A stretch of DNA of 64,000 bases from Bacteroidota bacterium (GCA_020161395.1 JAIUOE010000007.1:62001-126000), one strand, 5' to 3'; positions 1 to 9,044 are shown, counted from the first letter of the stretch. Notes: generated by a model not told the origin, from the sequence alone. Made by a program: numbers and translations.

Positions 1-42
1 GTTATTTGCAAGAACCCAAAGCATAAACAACGACAAGGATAG
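1..42 (+). CDS. rpmJ: 50S ribosomal protein L36, 3' end (partial)
   Basis: The first 13 codons read VICKNPKHKQRQG and then stop at 40-42. This is the conserved C-terminus of L36, a very small protein of the large ribosomal subunit. The Cys and the His in CKNPKH are two of the ligands of its usual zinc site; the other ligands lie outside the window. It lies 24 bases before rpsM, the normal order at the end of the spc operon. The 5' end is cut by the window edge. Confidence 0.88.
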   Translation, partial: VICKNPKHKQRQG

Positions 43-66
43 AAATTTTTTTAAGGAGAAATTTAA

Positions 67-450
67 TTGGCACGTATAGCTGGTGTAGATTTACCAAAGA
101 ATAAGAAGATTTATTACGGCCTGCAGTACATTTTTGGTATAGGTCCGTCAATAGCTGACGAGATACTGCAAAAAGCAGAAATCGACCCTGACAGAAAAGT
201 CGGTTCACTTACAGAAGATGAAGTAGGTAACATTAGATCCGTTATTCAGGCAGATTTTAAGGTTGAAGGTGCGCTGCGCTCTGAAGTTCAGCTCAACATC
301 AAACGCTTAATAGATATCGGTACTTACAGAGGTTTGAGGCACAGAAGAGGTCTTCCTGCAAGAGGACAAAGAACCAGAACCAATTCCCGTACGAGAAAAG
401 GCAAGAGAAAAACGGTTGCAGGCAAGAAAAAAGCTGCTGCTAAGAAGTAA
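67..450 (+). CDS. rpsM: 30S ribosomal protein S13
   Basis: 127 residues, normal length for S13, a head protein of the small subunit that contacts the P-site tRNA and the large subunit (bridges B1a/B1b). The start [10 protein letters not shown] and the conserved basic block [18 protein letters not shown] near residues 88-107 identify it; the Lys/Ala-rich tail follows. The start is UUG at 67, chosen because the family N-terminus begins exactly there and an AAGGAG ribosome-binding site lies at 53-58. It is the first complete gene in the rpmJ-rpsM-rpsK-rpsD-rpoA-rplQ operon. Confidence 0.97.
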   Translation: MARIAGVDLPKNKKIYYGLQYIFGIGPSIADEILQKAEIDPDRKVGSLTEDEVGNIRSVIQADFKVEGALRSEVQLNIKRLIDIGTYRGLRHRRGLPARGQRTRTNSRTRKGKRKTVAGKKKAAAKK

Positions 451-472
451 TTGAAAATCGGAGGATTATTAA

Positions 473-859
473 TTGGCTAAAACTACCAAAAAAGTTAAGA
501 AAAAACATGTAGTCGATGCGAACGGCATCGCTCATATAAAAGCATCCTTCAATAATGTGTTGGTCACTCTGACTGATATATACGGGAACACCATTTCATG
601 GTCGACCGCAGGAAGGAACAGTTTCAAAGGTTCGCGCAAGAATACACCATTCGCCGCGCAGGTTACCAGTGAAGCTGCAGCCAAAGAAGCCTATGACATG
701 GGCTTGAGAAGAGTAGAAGTAAGAGTAAAGGGCCCCGGTGCAGGTAGAGAATCTGCTATAAGAGCTTTAGTAAATGTTGGTTTCGAGATCACATCGATTA
801 AAGATATTACACCGATACCACACAACGGTTGCAGGCCACCCAAAAGACGAAGAGTTTAA
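473..859 (+). CDS. rpsK: 30S ribosomal protein S11
   Basis: 128 residues, the usual size for S11, which sits on the platform of the small subunit near the E site. The core [17 protein letters not shown] and the invariant end [10 protein letters not shown] are present. Start is UUG at 473 with a GGAGG site at 460-464, so both S13 and S11 of this operon begin with UUG. It follows rpsM by 22 bases and precedes rpsD by 23 bases. Confidence 0.97.
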   Translation: MAKTTKKVKKKHVVDANGIAHIKASFNNVLVTLTDIYGNTISWSTAGRNSFKGSRKNTPFAAQVTSEAAAKEAYDMGLRRVEVRVKGPGAGRESAIRALVNVGFEITSIKDITPIPHNGCRPPKRRRV

Positions 860-882
860 TTTTATTATTGGAGAGTTATTAA

Positions 883-1509
883 ATGGCAAGATACACCGGT
901 TCGGTTTGTAAATTGTGTAGAAGGGAGAAGCAAAAGCTTTTCTTGAAAGGGAGCAAATGCTTCTCTGAAAAGTGTCCGTTGGAAAAGAAAAACTACCCTC
1001 CGGGTCAGCACGGCACCTCAAGAAAATCCAAAGTTTCCGAGTATGGTATTCAGTTAAGAGAAAAACAGAAAATCAAAAGAATTTATGGTGTCCTCGAAAC
1101 CCAGTTTAGAAACCTTTTCGAAAAGGCTTCGAGACAAAAAGGTATTACAGGTACCAACATGCTTCAGCTTCTTGAAAGAAGGCTGGATAATGTGGTTTTC
1201 AGATTGGGTTTTGCTCCTTCGCGTAAGGCTGCCCGTCAGCTCGTTCGCCACAGACACATCCTTATAAACGGATTTATCGTTGATATTCCTTCTTATACCC
1301 TGATGCCGGGTGATGTGATCAAGGTAAAAGACAAGAGCAAACAGTTGGACATCGTCCACAATTCTCTAAAGAGAGTAAAAGACAATGTGCATCCATGGTT
1401 AACAGTGGACAAAGCAACCCTGAGCGGTACTTTTGTTAATGTTCCCGAAAGAGAAGACATACAACTTAATGTGAACGAACAGTTCGTTGTAGAGTTGTAC
1501 TCTAAATAA
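883..1509 (+). CDS. rpsD: 30S ribosomal protein S4, zinc-motif form
   Basis: 208 residues. S4 nucleates assembly of the small subunit by binding 16S rRNA. The N-terminus holds a complete four-cysteine zinc motif (Cys9, Cys12, Cys26, Cys31), so this is the C+ paralogue type rather than the zinc-free form. The S4 RNA-binding domain runs from about residue 98 to 160, with [20 protein letters not shown] at its start. AUG start with a GGAG site. It lies between rpsK and rpoA as in most bacteria; S4 often represses this operon in other bacteria, but no leader is visible here to test that. Confidence 0.97.
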   Translation: MARYTGSVCKLCRREKQKLFLKGSKCFSEKCPLEKKNYPPGQHGTSRKSKVSEYGIQLREKQKIKRIYGVLETQFRNLFEKASRQKGITGTNMLQLLERRLDNVVFRLGFAPSRKAARQLVRHRHILINGFIVDIPSYTLMPGDVIKVKDKSKQLDIVHNSLKRVKDNVHPWLTVDKATLSGTFVNVPEREDIQLNVNEQFVVELYSK

Positions 1510-1535
1510 CAAAAAAGAAATTTTTAGAGGTTTAA

Positions 1536-2531
1536 ATGAGTGGATCATATCTAAAAATACCGGAAGCTGTAATTTGCGAAGAGTCATCGTACAGCAATAC
1601 TTTTGGCAGGTTTTTCCTGCAGCCGCTTGAGAGAGGCTACGGTGTAACCGTTGGAAACTCTCTTAGAAGAATATTGATTTCTTCACTGCCGGGTGCAGCG
1701 TTTACAGCAGTAAAGTTTGGTGGAGTACTTCATGAATTCAGTACAATCCCCGGTGTTGTAGAAGATGTAACTGAAATTATCCTTAATCTGAAGCAGGTCA
1801 GATTAAAGTTATTGAATAAAAAACCGGCAAAGATCGAGTTTACGGTTCAGGGACCGAAAGTGATAACAGCCGCAGACATTCAAAAATATACCGCAGATCT
1901 GGAAGTGTTAAATCCTGAATTGCACATTGCAACGCTGCAGGAAAATGCAAAGTTCGAGATTGAACTTCGTGTTGGCAAAGGTAAAGGATATGTTCCGGCT
2001 GTGGAAAACAAGTCAGCCGAATATCCCCTTGGCACTATTGCAATCGACTCAATTTATTCGCCAATCGTTAATGCCACATACGAGATTGAAAATGTCCGTA
2101 TCGGTGACAGAAACGATTATGAAAAATTGATCATGAATGTTGCAACCGATGGATCGATAACACCGGATGACGCTTTAACACAAGCAGCTAAAATAATGAG
2201 AGATCACTTGCAGCTCTTTATCAACTTTGATATTGAACAGGAAGAGAGCCATGAAGAAGTGAAGAAGGATTCCGAAAGAGAAAGAATCAAGAAAATACTT
2301 CTTACCAATGTGGATGATCTTGAATTAAGTGTGCGCGCTCATAATTGCCTTAAAGCTGCGAACATCAAAACCATCTCTGATCTTGTGGCAAAAGACGAAG
2401 CTGAAATGTTGAAATTCAGAAATTTCGGCAGAAAGTCACTCGCAGAATTGATGGAAATCGTTGAAACTCTGGGCTTGGAGTTCGGAATGAATATCGACGA
2501 TTATATTAAAGAAGACAGCAGTTCAAACTAA
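1536..2531 (+). CDS. rpoA: DNA-directed RNA polymerase subunit alpha
   Basis: 331 residues, full length. The N-terminal assembly domain (about 1-230) includes FGRFFLQPLERGYGVTVGNS and the conserved GNSLRR segment; the C-terminal domain (about 250-320) has the two helix-hairpin-helix stretches, around LSVRAHNCLKAANI and FGRKSLAEL, that contact UP-element DNA and activators. It follows rpsD by 26 bases with a TTAGAGG site before the AUG. Standard member of the alpha operon. Confidence 0.98.
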   Translation: MSGSYLKIPEAVICEESSYSNTFGRFFLQPLERGYGVTVGNSLRRILISSLPGAAFTAVKFGGVLHEFSTIPGVVEDVTEIILNLKQVRLKLLNKKPAKIEFTVQGPKVITAADIQKYTADLEVLNPELHIATLQENAKFEIELRVGKGKGYVPAVENKSAEYPLGTIAIDSIYSPIVNATYEIENVRIGDRNDYEKLIMNVATDGSITPDDALTQAAKIMRDHLQLFINFDIEQEESHEEVKKDSERERIKKILLTNVDDLELSVRAHNCLKAANIKTISDLVAKDEAEMLKFRNFGRKSLAELMEIVETLGLEFGMNIDDYIKEDSSSN

Positions 2532-2551
2532 TCCGGATGAAGGTTTAAGAA

Positions 2552-3010
2552 ATGAGACATCAAGTTAAAGGCAGAAAATTAAAAAGAACTCACAGCCATA
2601 GAAATGCGTTGTTGAAAAATCTTGCAGCATCCCTCTTCTTGCACAAGAGGATCGAGACCACTATCGCTAAAGCAAAGGAATTAAGATCTTTTGCTGAACC
2701 TCTTATCACAAGAGCCCGCAAGGGAACCCTTCACGATATGAGAATAGTGATGAGCGCTCTCAGACATAAAGAAGCTGCCAAGGAGCTTTTCAATAATGTG
2801 GTTCCTGCCGTGGGCGATAGAAAAGGTGGTTATACCCGCATCGTTAGAACTGCAGTAAGACTTGGTGATGCCGCACAGATGGCTATCATCGAGCTGGTTG
2901 ACTATAACGAAGCAGCAAACCAGATGGCTCAGCAGAGACAGGAAGCCCGTGAAGCTGCTGCTGCCACCAAAAAAGAAAAGGAAGCTGAAAAAGCATCAGC
3001 GGAGTCTTGA
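2552..3010 (+). CDS. rplQ: 50S ribosomal protein L17
   Basis: 152 residues. L17 lies near the peptide exit tunnel of the large subunit. The first 115 residues match the family, with the start MRHQVKGRKLKRTHSHRNAL and the GGYTRIVRT segment. The tail of about 35 residues is Ala/Glu/Lys-rich and longer than the minimal bacterial form, as often seen in Bacteroidetes/Chlorobi. Last gene of the operon, with a strong terminator starting 23 bases after the stop. Confidence 0.96.
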   Translation: MRHQVKGRKLKRTHSHRNALLKNLAASLFLHKRIETTIAKAKELRSFAEPLITRARKGTLHDMRIVMSALRHKEAAKELFNNVVPAVGDRKGGYTRIVRTAVRLGDAAQMAIIELVDYNEAANQMAQQRQEAREAAAATKKEKEAEKASAES

Positions 3011-3033
3011 TCTTTTTCCTAAATTATTTTACA

Positions 3034-3066
3034 AGAGTAATCCGGGTTCGGATTACTCTTTTTTTA
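3034..3066 (+). terminator. Intrinsic terminator of the ribosomal protein/rpoA operon
   Basis: A perfect 11-bp stem (3034-3044 with 3049-3059) closes a 4-base GGTT loop and is followed by a run of seven T (3060-3066). The run ends only one base before the engB start codon at 3068, so the terminator and the engB translation start nearly touch. Confidence 0.93.
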
Positions 3067-3067
3067 T

Positions 3068-3652
3068 ATGTTTGAATCAGTACAATTTACCGGATCATAC
3101 AACGATATCTCAAGCCTTAAAGAGAGGCTGCCCGAGATAGTTATAGCCGGAAGGTCAAATGCAGGAAAGTCTTCCTTCATTAACCATCTGACCGGTAAAC
3201 CGGGACTTGCACGAGTCAGTTCGACTCCGGGGAAGACCCAGACGCTGAACTATATCAAAATAGATAATTCCTTCTATTTTGTCGATCTCCCCGGCTACGG
3301 ATATGCAAAGGTGAGTAAAAAAGAGCGGGATGCGTGGGGAAGGTTCATTCTAAAGTTTTTCAATGAATCCGACATGATCAAACTTGTAATCCATCTGGTC
3401 GACAGCAGGGTCACAAAAAGTGAGCATGATATCGATTTTCACAATTTCTGCAAGAGCCTGAATGCAGCTTATGTCATACTTTTGACCAAGACCGACAAAC
3501 TGAATCAGAGCGAACTGAGCCGGTCGATGAAGCAGGTATCAGAGACTTTCCCCGGACTAAAAATGGGAGAGAGCATTTTCCCCTACACAATTAAGTCGGG
3601 AAAATTCAAAAAAAATATTATTTCAGCAATAAAAGATCATCTGAACAGATAA
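3068..3652 (+). CDS. engB: Ribosome biogenesis GTP-binding protein EngB/YsxC
   Basis: 194 residues, normal for this small GTPase, which takes part in late assembly of the 50S subunit. G1 is GRSNAGKSSF (about 28-37), G3 is DLPGYGYAKV, G4 is TKTDK, and a TSSTPGKTQ-like G2 (SSTPGKTQTLN) is present. The AUG at 3068 comes directly after the U-tract of the rplQ terminator and has no Shine-Dalgarno site, so expression needs read-through or a promoter inside rplQ. Confidence 0.95.
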   Translation: MFESVQFTGSYNDISSLKERLPEIVIAGRSNAGKSSFINHLTGKPGLARVSSTPGKTQTLNYIKIDNSFYFVDLPGYGYAKVSKKERDAWGRFILKFFNESDMIKLVIHLVDSRVTKSEHDIDFHNFCKSLNAAYVILLTKTDKLNQSELSRSMKQVSETFPGLKMGESIFPYTIKSGKFKKNIISAIKDHLNR

Positions 3653-3722
3653 AAATAATCTAAAATTTGATTATCTCATCGATCAGGATTATTTTTGAAG
3701 GTCAAAGAGTTTTATAATTTCG

Positions 3723-5603
3723 ATGAATAAAAAACCGCTCATAAAAATAGCCTTGATCGCACTCGCTCCGGTGCTTTTTTTGTTACTGTTCATTATTGGT
3801 GATACAGTTACCAGAATAGTAATGGGCGTAATACTGGTTGTAAACCTTCTCCTTCTTTTTGCCGTGTTAAAAAAGGAAAAGGAACAGAAAACCTTTGATC
3901 AGATTCTTAACGACACTCCTAAACAGGAGCCTGAAATCGATGATTTTGACGGTGGAGCGGTAAAAGTCACGGGCGTTTATAAACCCGATGCACCCAAAAA
4001 AGAATCGGCTTTCAAGCAAAATACTGCTACCGTAAAAGACCCCCCAAAAAGATCCAATATCATTACACTCAGTGATGAAGAACCAACGGATATCAGCGAA
4101 AAATATTTTGAAATAACCAATGAAGCTGCTCCGGGGGTGGAGAACAACAAGGCAACGATCAGCTTTTTTCTTGATAAAACGATTAAACTGATTCGTGAGA
4201 ATCTTCTTTCACACTCTGCCGTCTTCTTCTGGCTGAATCCTGCCACCCGAAAACTGAATCCTGCTGCTTATGTAGTCGGAGTCAACGATTTCAGGGCGAT
4301 GTCGATCCCGGTGGAGAGCGATCTTTTAAGTCAGGTGGTTAGCTACGAAAAGCCTGTTTATCTCAACGGAATAAAAGATGAAGATGAGCAGAACCTCATA
4401 AAATACTACAATTCGAAACATGGCATCAGGAGTTTTGCAGCGGTGCCTGTGTTTTTCGACCGTAAAATTATTGCTGTTCTGGCAATAGATTCGAAGGACC
4501 CCGAAGCTTTTGGAACTGAAACACTGTTCGCACTTGGAAGGTATGTCAGAATAATTACTCACATGCTCTCAATTGTTCAAACAGGATTTCTCGAAGGTCT
4601 CGCTGAAAAAAGACTGAAAGTGTTAAATGCCATAATCGACCAGTTGCTGGTATCCACTTCTGTGGATGATATTCTTGCGGTATTCGAGCAAAGGTTGCGT
4701 GAACTAATACCGGCAAAGGTGATTTACTTCCTCGATTTTTCCGGTTACTCGAAAACCCTGAAAATATCGCGGGTGTTCAGTACCGATGGAGTTCCCCATT
4801 TTGTTGAAGGAACTGAAGTTGAAATTTCAAATACCCTGGCGGGAATACAACTCTCGAATCAGGGACCTTTGTACTATAAAAACCTTGGTGAAGAAGAGAT
4901 TCCCCGCTTTTCAATAAACGAGGAAAAGGCTGAACAAGGGTCTTTTTTTACGGTTCCTTTGAATGTGAACGGGCAGTTACTCGGTATCCTTTGTTTGGAA
5001 TCTCCCGAGAATAATGCCTTTACATCTGCCGAGACACGATTTGTAGCCAGGATCAACTCTTTGCTATCTTATGTGTTCTATAACCATTCCCTGCAGATGA
5101 TGTTACGGAATGATGTGTTGTATGACGCCGAAACTAAAACTCTCAATAAAAAATTCTTTATGGAGAGAGTGGATCAAGACCTCTACAGAATTCAGCAGTT
5201 CAAGCTTCCGGGGTCACTCGCGCTCATTGCTGTGGATAAATTTCCGGAGCAAATGGAGCTTTTCGGAGGCGATATTTCCTCCAAACCATTGATAAGGCTC
5301 TCTGAATTCATCAAACTTGATGTGAATCAAACATCAGTAATAGGTAAACTTGACAAAGATGTCTTTGGAGTTTTCTTTTTTGGAAAAGACGCCAAGACAT
5401 CATTTATGTGGGCTGAAAGGCTTAAAACAAAAGTTGCAAAGCAGTCTGCATCAACACCGGGAGCATCCGGCGGATTTACAATTTCTATCGGGATAGCACC
5501 GGCAGACAACAAAAACAGTTTCGAGGAAATTTTCCAGCCTGCTCTTCTGGCTCTCCAAAAGGCACAGGATGGGAATGGCGGAAAAGTTTGCTCTTCAATT
5601 TAG
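3723..5603 (+). CDS. Membrane protein with two GAF-like domains and a degenerate GGDEF domain
   Basis: 626 residues. Two membrane helices lie at about 7-26 and 30-50. A charged linker follows, then two GAF-like sensor regions (about 155-290 and 300-455; for example FAAVPVFFDRKIIAVLAIDS and GSFFTVPLNVNGQLLGILCLES). The last 155 residues look like a diguanylate cyclase fold: YDAETKTLNKKFF resembles the usual start and FTISIGIAPAD the usual end. The catalytic GGDEF signature is replaced by LDKDVFG, so cyclase activity is unlikely; it may bind a nucleotide or signal by contact. Its stop codon overlaps the ribosome-binding site of deoB. Confidence 0.75.
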   Translation: MNKKPLIKIALIALAPVLFLLLFIIGDTVTRIVMGVILVVNLLLLFAVLKKEKEQKTFDQILNDTPKQEPEIDDFDGGAVKVTGVYKPDAPKKESAFKQNTATVKDPPKRSNIITLSDEEPTDISEKYFEITNEAAPGVENNKATISFFLDKTIKLIRENLLSHSAVFFWLNPATRKLNPAAYVVGVNDFRAMSIPVESDLLSQVVSYEKPVYLNGIKDEDEQNLIKYYNSKHGIRSFAAVPVFFDRKIIAVLAIDSKDPEAFGTETLFALGRYVRIITHMLSIVQTGFLEGLAEKRLKVLNAIIDQLLVSTSVDDILAVFEQRLRELIPAKVIYFLDFSGYSKTLKISRVFSTDGVPHFVEGTEVEISNTLAGIQLSNQGPLYYKNLGEEEIPRFSINEEKAEQGSFFTVPLNVNGQLLGILCLESPENNAFTSAETRFVARINSLLSYVFYNHSLQMMLRNDVLYDAETKTLNKKFFMERVDQDLYRIQQFKLPGSLALIAVDKFPEQMELFGGDISSKPLIRLSEFIKLDVNQTSVIGKLDKDVFGVFFFGKDAKTSFMWAERLKTKVAKQSASTPGASGGFTISIGIAPADNKNSFEEIFQPALLALQKAQDGNGGKVCSSI

Positions 5604-5612
5604 GAGACAGAG

Positions 5613-6791
5613 ATCAGAAATTTTATCTTTATAGTGCTTGATGGAGTTGGTATCGGTGAATTACCCGATGCTCCCAACTACAATGACCAGGGGAGCAACA
5701 CCCTGATAAATACAGCTTTAAAAAACGGCGGATTGAACATCCCGAATCTCCGCTCACTCGGACTGGGCAATATTGCTCCGGTACCCGGTGGTGCTCCCGC
5801 CGGTGCTCCCGTGGGAGCATTTGGAAAGATGCTTGAAGTCTCTAAAGGGAAGGACTCCACATCGGGACACTGGGAACTCGCCGGGATCATCTGTCCGAAG
5901 GATTTCGATTATTTCCATGGTGGATTTCCGCCTGAGATAGTGAATCATTTCCTTGATGCCACAGGATGCAAGGGAATCCTTGGTAATAAAGCTGCATCCG
6001 GTACCGAAATTATAAAAGAGCTGGGTGAGGAGCACATTAGAACCGGATACCCGATTGTCTATACTTCAGCCGATTCGGTATTTCAAATTGCTGCTCATGA
6101 GGAGCATTTCGGATTGCAGAGATTGTATGAAATATGTGAGATATCACGAAATGAAGTGCTGAAAGACTATTTTGTTGGCAGGGTTATTGCCCGCCCGTTT
6201 GTCGGAGAATCTGCGGAAACATTCAAAAGGACAACCAACAGAAGAGATTATTCCCTCGATCCTCCGGCAGAGACAATGCTGGATCATCTGATGAAAAATG
6301 GAATAAAAACCACAGGAATCGGAAAAATCGGAGACCTTTACAACGAGAGAGGTCTGGCTGAAATAATACACACGAAATCCAACGATGAAGGATGTGCTGC
6401 AACTCTTAGAGCCATGAAAGAAAACAACAACAGTTTTATAATGACCAATCTCGTGGATTTTGATGTCTATTATGGTCACAGACTCGATCCTGCAGGTTTT
6501 GCAAAAGCGCTTGAAGATTTCGACCGGTTTCTTCCTGAAATTTTGACAAACATGGATGAATCGGATATTTTGCTTTTGACTGCCGATCACGGAAACGACC
6601 CGACAGTTACATCGACCGATCATACAAGGGAATATGTTCCTGTGATCATTACCGGAAAAGGAGTGATACCCGGTGAGCTGGGTGTCAGAACTACTTTCGC
6701 AGATGCAGGGAAGACTGTTTTGGACTGGTTCGGAATCGATGCTCCGATAGCCGGTACGAGTTTTTTACCCGGCAGAGGAACGAACGGTTAG
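5613..6791 (+). CDS. deoB: Phosphopentomutase
   Basis: Interconverts (deoxy)ribose 1-phosphate and 5-phosphate, linking nucleoside phosphorolysis to central sugar phosphates; alkaline-phosphatase-fold metalloenzyme. Family marks are LDGVGIGELPDAPNYNDQGS, the phosphate-accepting Thr in KDSTSGHWE, and the metal motifs TADHGNDPT and DHTREYVPV. No AUG, GUG or UUG gives a complete N-terminus: GUG at 5634 would cut off the first beta strand. In-frame codons upstream read IRNFIFIV, typical of the family, and begin at AUC 5613, 6 bases after an AGGAG site (5602-5606). I therefore place the start at AUC 5613, with GUG 5634 as the alternative. The stop of the upstream gene overlaps this AGGAG. Confidence 0.9.
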   Translation: MRNFIFIVLDGVGIGELPDAPNYNDQGSNTLINTALKNGGLNIPNLRSLGLGNIAPVPGGAPAGAPVGAFGKMLEVSKGKDSTSGHWELAGIICPKDFDYFHGGFPPEIVNHFLDATGCKGILGNKAASGTEIIKELGEEHIRTGYPIVYTSADSVFQIAAHEEHFGLQRLYEICEISRNEVLKDYFVGRVIARPFVGESAETFKRTTNRRDYSLDPPAETMLDHLMKNGIKTTGIGKIGDLYNERGLAEIIHTKSNDEGCAATLRAMKENNNSFIMTNLVDFDVYYGHRLDPAGFAKALEDFDRFLPEILTNMDESDILLLTADHGNDPTVTSTDHTREYVPVIITGKGVIPGELGVRTTFADAGKTVLDWFGIDAPIAGTSFLPGRGTNG

Positions 6792-6892
6792 TCGTTTCGT
6801 CTAAACTGTTTGAACCGGTTGCGGGCAGGAATTAAAATCCCGCAAAAATTGTTACATAAGACAACCTGTAAAACCCGAAATTCGAGGTTAAA

Positions 6893-7162
6893 TTGATTAT
6901 TGGAAGAGTAATTGGAACGATCTGGTCAACGAAAAAAGATGAGAACCTCGTTGGAGCAAAATTTTTGATCGTCCGTGAGCTTGATTTGGAATTAAAAGAC
7001 AAAACGAATTTTGTAATAGCCGTTGACAGCGTAGGAGCCGGAGAAGGTGAAGTGGTGCTTGTGGCAACCGGAAGCAGTGCCCGACAGACCAATATAACAA
7101 AGAACAAACCGGTTGATGCTGTAATAATGGCAATAATCGACAAACTCGATAAGACGGATTAG
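6893..7162 (+). CDS. Microcompartment vertex protein, EutN/CcmL family (first copy)
   Basis: 89 residues. This family forms pentamers that cap the vertices of bacterial microcompartments. The fold marks are all present: GRVIGTIWSTKKDENLVGAK at the N-terminus, the core VAVDSVGAG-type segment (IAVDSVGAGEGEVVLVATGS), SSARQT and the C-terminal VDAVIMAIID. Start UUG at 6893 with GAGG at 6884-6887. The stop is immediately followed by the start of a second copy. No hexameric shell gene is in the window, so other shell parts must be encoded elsewhere. Confidence 0.93.
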   Translation: MIIGRVIGTIWSTKKDENLVGAKFLIVRELDLELKDKTNFVIAVDSVGAGEGEVVLVATGSSARQTNITKNKPVDAVIMAIIDKLDKTD

Positions 7163-7438
7163 ATGTTCCTCGCAAAAGTGATCGGAAATTTGTGGGCTAC
7201 CAGAAAGTATGAGAGTCTTGAAGGCTCCTCTTTTAGAATTATTCAGCCGATTAATGCAGATCACCAAAAAACAGGAAGCCCGATTATTGCAGTTGATACT
7301 GTTGGTGCAGGTCCCGGTGAAGTTGTGGTATATATTACCGCTTCTGAGGCAGTAATACCTCTTCCGGTTGACATGGCACCTGTGGATGCGTCAATTGTGG
7401 CAATAGTTGACTCATTATACACGAATAAGAATTTATAA
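7163..7438 (+). CDS. Microcompartment vertex protein, EutN/CcmL family (second copy)
   Basis: 91 residues, directly abutting the first copy (AUG at 7163 follows the stop at 7160-7162). Same fold marks: AKVIGNLWATRKYESLEGSS, IIAVDTVGAGPGEVVVYITA and VDASIVAIVDSL. It differs from the first copy in the SSAR loop (replaced by SEAVIPLP), so the two are diverged paralogues rather than a recent duplication. Two pentamer types may occupy different vertices or form a mixed cap; this is inference. rpoD follows closely. Confidence 0.92.
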   Translation: MFLAKVIGNLWATRKYESLEGSSFRIIQPINADHQKTGSPIIAVDTVGAGPGEVVVYITASEAVIPLPVDMAPVDASIVAIVDSLYTNKNL

Positions 7439-7474
7439 CTTTTGATTAACCTTTAAAAAAGAGAGGTGGTATCG

Positions 7475-8332
7475 GTGAGAATTACGAAGCAATATACGAA
7501 CCGTGAGAGCCAGTCGCTTGATAAATATTTACAAGAGATAGGCAAAGTAGATTTGCTTACTCCTGATCAGGAAATAGAACTTGCCATCCGTATCAAAAAC
7601 GGAGACCAGAACGCATTGGAAACCCTTACAAAAGCCAACTTAAGGTTCGTTGTATCGGTTGCTAAACAATATCAAAACCAGGGATTGTCGTTAGGTGATC
7701 TTATCAACGAGGGAAACCTTGGCTTGATAAAGGCAGCAAGAAGATTCGATGAGACCCGAGGATTCAAGTTTATTTCGTATGCTGTGTGGTGGATTCGTCA
7801 GTCGATCCTTCAGGCACTCGCTGAGCAGTCGAGAATCGTGAGACTTCCTCTGAACAGAGTGGGAGCCCTTAACAAAATCACAAAGGCATACAGCCAGCTC
7901 GAGCAGGAGTACGAGAGAGAGCCAAGAGCTTCCGAGATTGCCATAGAAGTGGACATGGATGTCAATGAAGTGGCAGATACGCTTAAAATTTCCGGAAGAC
8001 ATGTCTCTGTAGATGCACCTTTTGCACAGGGTGAAGACAACAGACTCCTTGATGTATTGCAGAACGACCAGCATCCGCAGCCTGACTATACTCTGATGTC
8101 TGAATCTCTCAAAAAAGAGATCAGCAGGGCGCTTTCTGCACTCACCGAAAGAGAAGCGGAAGTTATCAGGCTCTATTTTGGCTTGAACAAAGAACACTCT
8201 CTCACTCTTGAAGAGATCGGAGAGAAATTCAGTCTGACTCGTGAGCGGGTAAGGCAGATCAAAGAAAAAGCCATCAGGCGTTTACAAAGGAACCCGAAAA
8301 CAAAAAATTTAAAGGCTTATCTTGGTGCGTAG
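7475..8332 (+). CDS. rpoD: Primary RNA polymerase sigma factor RpoD/SigA, short Bacteroidetes/Chlorobi form
   Basis: About 285 residues. Region 1.2 ([19 protein letters not shown]), region 2 ([40 protein letters not shown]), region 3 and the region 4.2 helix-turn-helix ([20 protein letters not shown]) are intact; region 1.1 and the long non-conserved region are missing, as in primary sigma factors of this group. I choose GUG at 7475 because GAGAGGTGG at 7461-7469 lies 5 bases upstream; GUG at 7466 lies inside that site. It follows the vertex protein genes by about 36 bases, so it may be co-transcribed with them. Confidence 0.95.
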   Translation: MRITKQYTNRESQSLDKYLQEIGKVDLLTPDQEIELAIRIKNGDQNALETLTKANLRFVVSVAKQYQNQGLSLGDLINEGNLGLIKAARRFDETRGFKFISYAVWWIRQSILQALAEQSRIVRLPLNRVGALNKITKAYSQLEQEYEREPRASEIAIEVDMDVNEVADTLKISGRHVSVDAPFAQGEDNRLLDVLQNDQHPQPDYTLMSESLKKEISRALSALTEREAEVIRLYFGLNKEHSLTLEEIGEKFSLTRERVRQIKEKAIRRLQRNPKTKNLKAYLGA

Positions 8333-9044
8333 CTTGCGCTTATTCCTCTTATTATTAACAGCCGGCGGGGTACTCTTCCTGACCGGCTGTTCTGGTTTAT
8401 CTTCTGCTCCCGGAAGGGGGAAAGATGTCGAAGTGAACAAACCTTCCGGCAATCCGGTACAGGATGCCTCAAAAAGAAATGCTGATACAATTGTCACCAG
8501 CCCTCTTCCCGATAACAATGAAAATAAACGGGTCCCCGATAAAACTGACCCGCAATCCGACGACACATACTATTATCTTCCTGAGAATGAAAATATCTCC
8601 ATGGAAGAAATTATTATGCACAATGTGGAAAACCTGTCGGAGAAACAGAAGCAGAACAGCGACAAGCTGATAATGAATATTATCAAATATTTCGGCACTC
8701 CGTATGTTTGGGGTGGAAATACCCGTAACGGGCTCGACTGTTCTGGTTTTACGAAACTGGTGTTTCAGGAGGCATTTGGTCTTTCCCTTTTCCGGGTTGC
8801 CCGCGATCAGTTCACTCAGGGAGAAGCCATCCCGGCTCTCGAAGACTTACAGCTTGGTGACCTCGTGTTTTTCGATACCCGTCCCTCTTCCAGGCCCGGA
8901 CATGTAGGCATCTACCTCGGCAACCGTCTTTTTGCCCACGCCAGCACAAAGCAGGGCGTTATAGTCTCTTCATTTGATACCAAGTACTACAATGACAAGT
9001 TCATGGGAGGAAGAAGATTTAAAGAGTTGTTTGAGTCGGAGTAA
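8325..9044 (+). CDS. NlpC/P60 cell-wall peptidase, lipoprotein
   Basis: About 239 residues. A lipoprotein signal with lipobox LTGC ends near residue 23. After a Pro/Asp/Asn-rich linker the C-terminal NlpC/P60 domain (about 105-235) carries the catalytic Cys in DCSGF (about residue 139), His in PGHVGIY (about 193) and the third polar residue in FAHAS (about 205). Such enzymes cut peptide stems of peptidoglycan, typically gamma-D-Glu-diaminopimelate bonds. It overlaps the end of rpoD by 8 bases, starting at GUG 8325 (UUG 8322 is also possible), which implies translational coupling. Confidence 0.9.
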   Translation: MRSLRLFLLLLTAGGVLFLTGCSGLSSAPGRGKDVEVNKPSGNPVQDASKRNADTIVTSPLPDNNENKRVPDKTDPQSDDTYYYLPENENISMEEIIMHNVENLSEKQKQNSDKLIMNIIKYFGTPYVWGGNTRNGLDCSGFTKLVFQEAFGLSLFRVARDQFTQGEAIPALEDLQLGDLVFFDTRPSSRPGHVGIYLGNRLFAHASTKQGVIVSSFDTKYYNDKFMGGRRFKELFESE

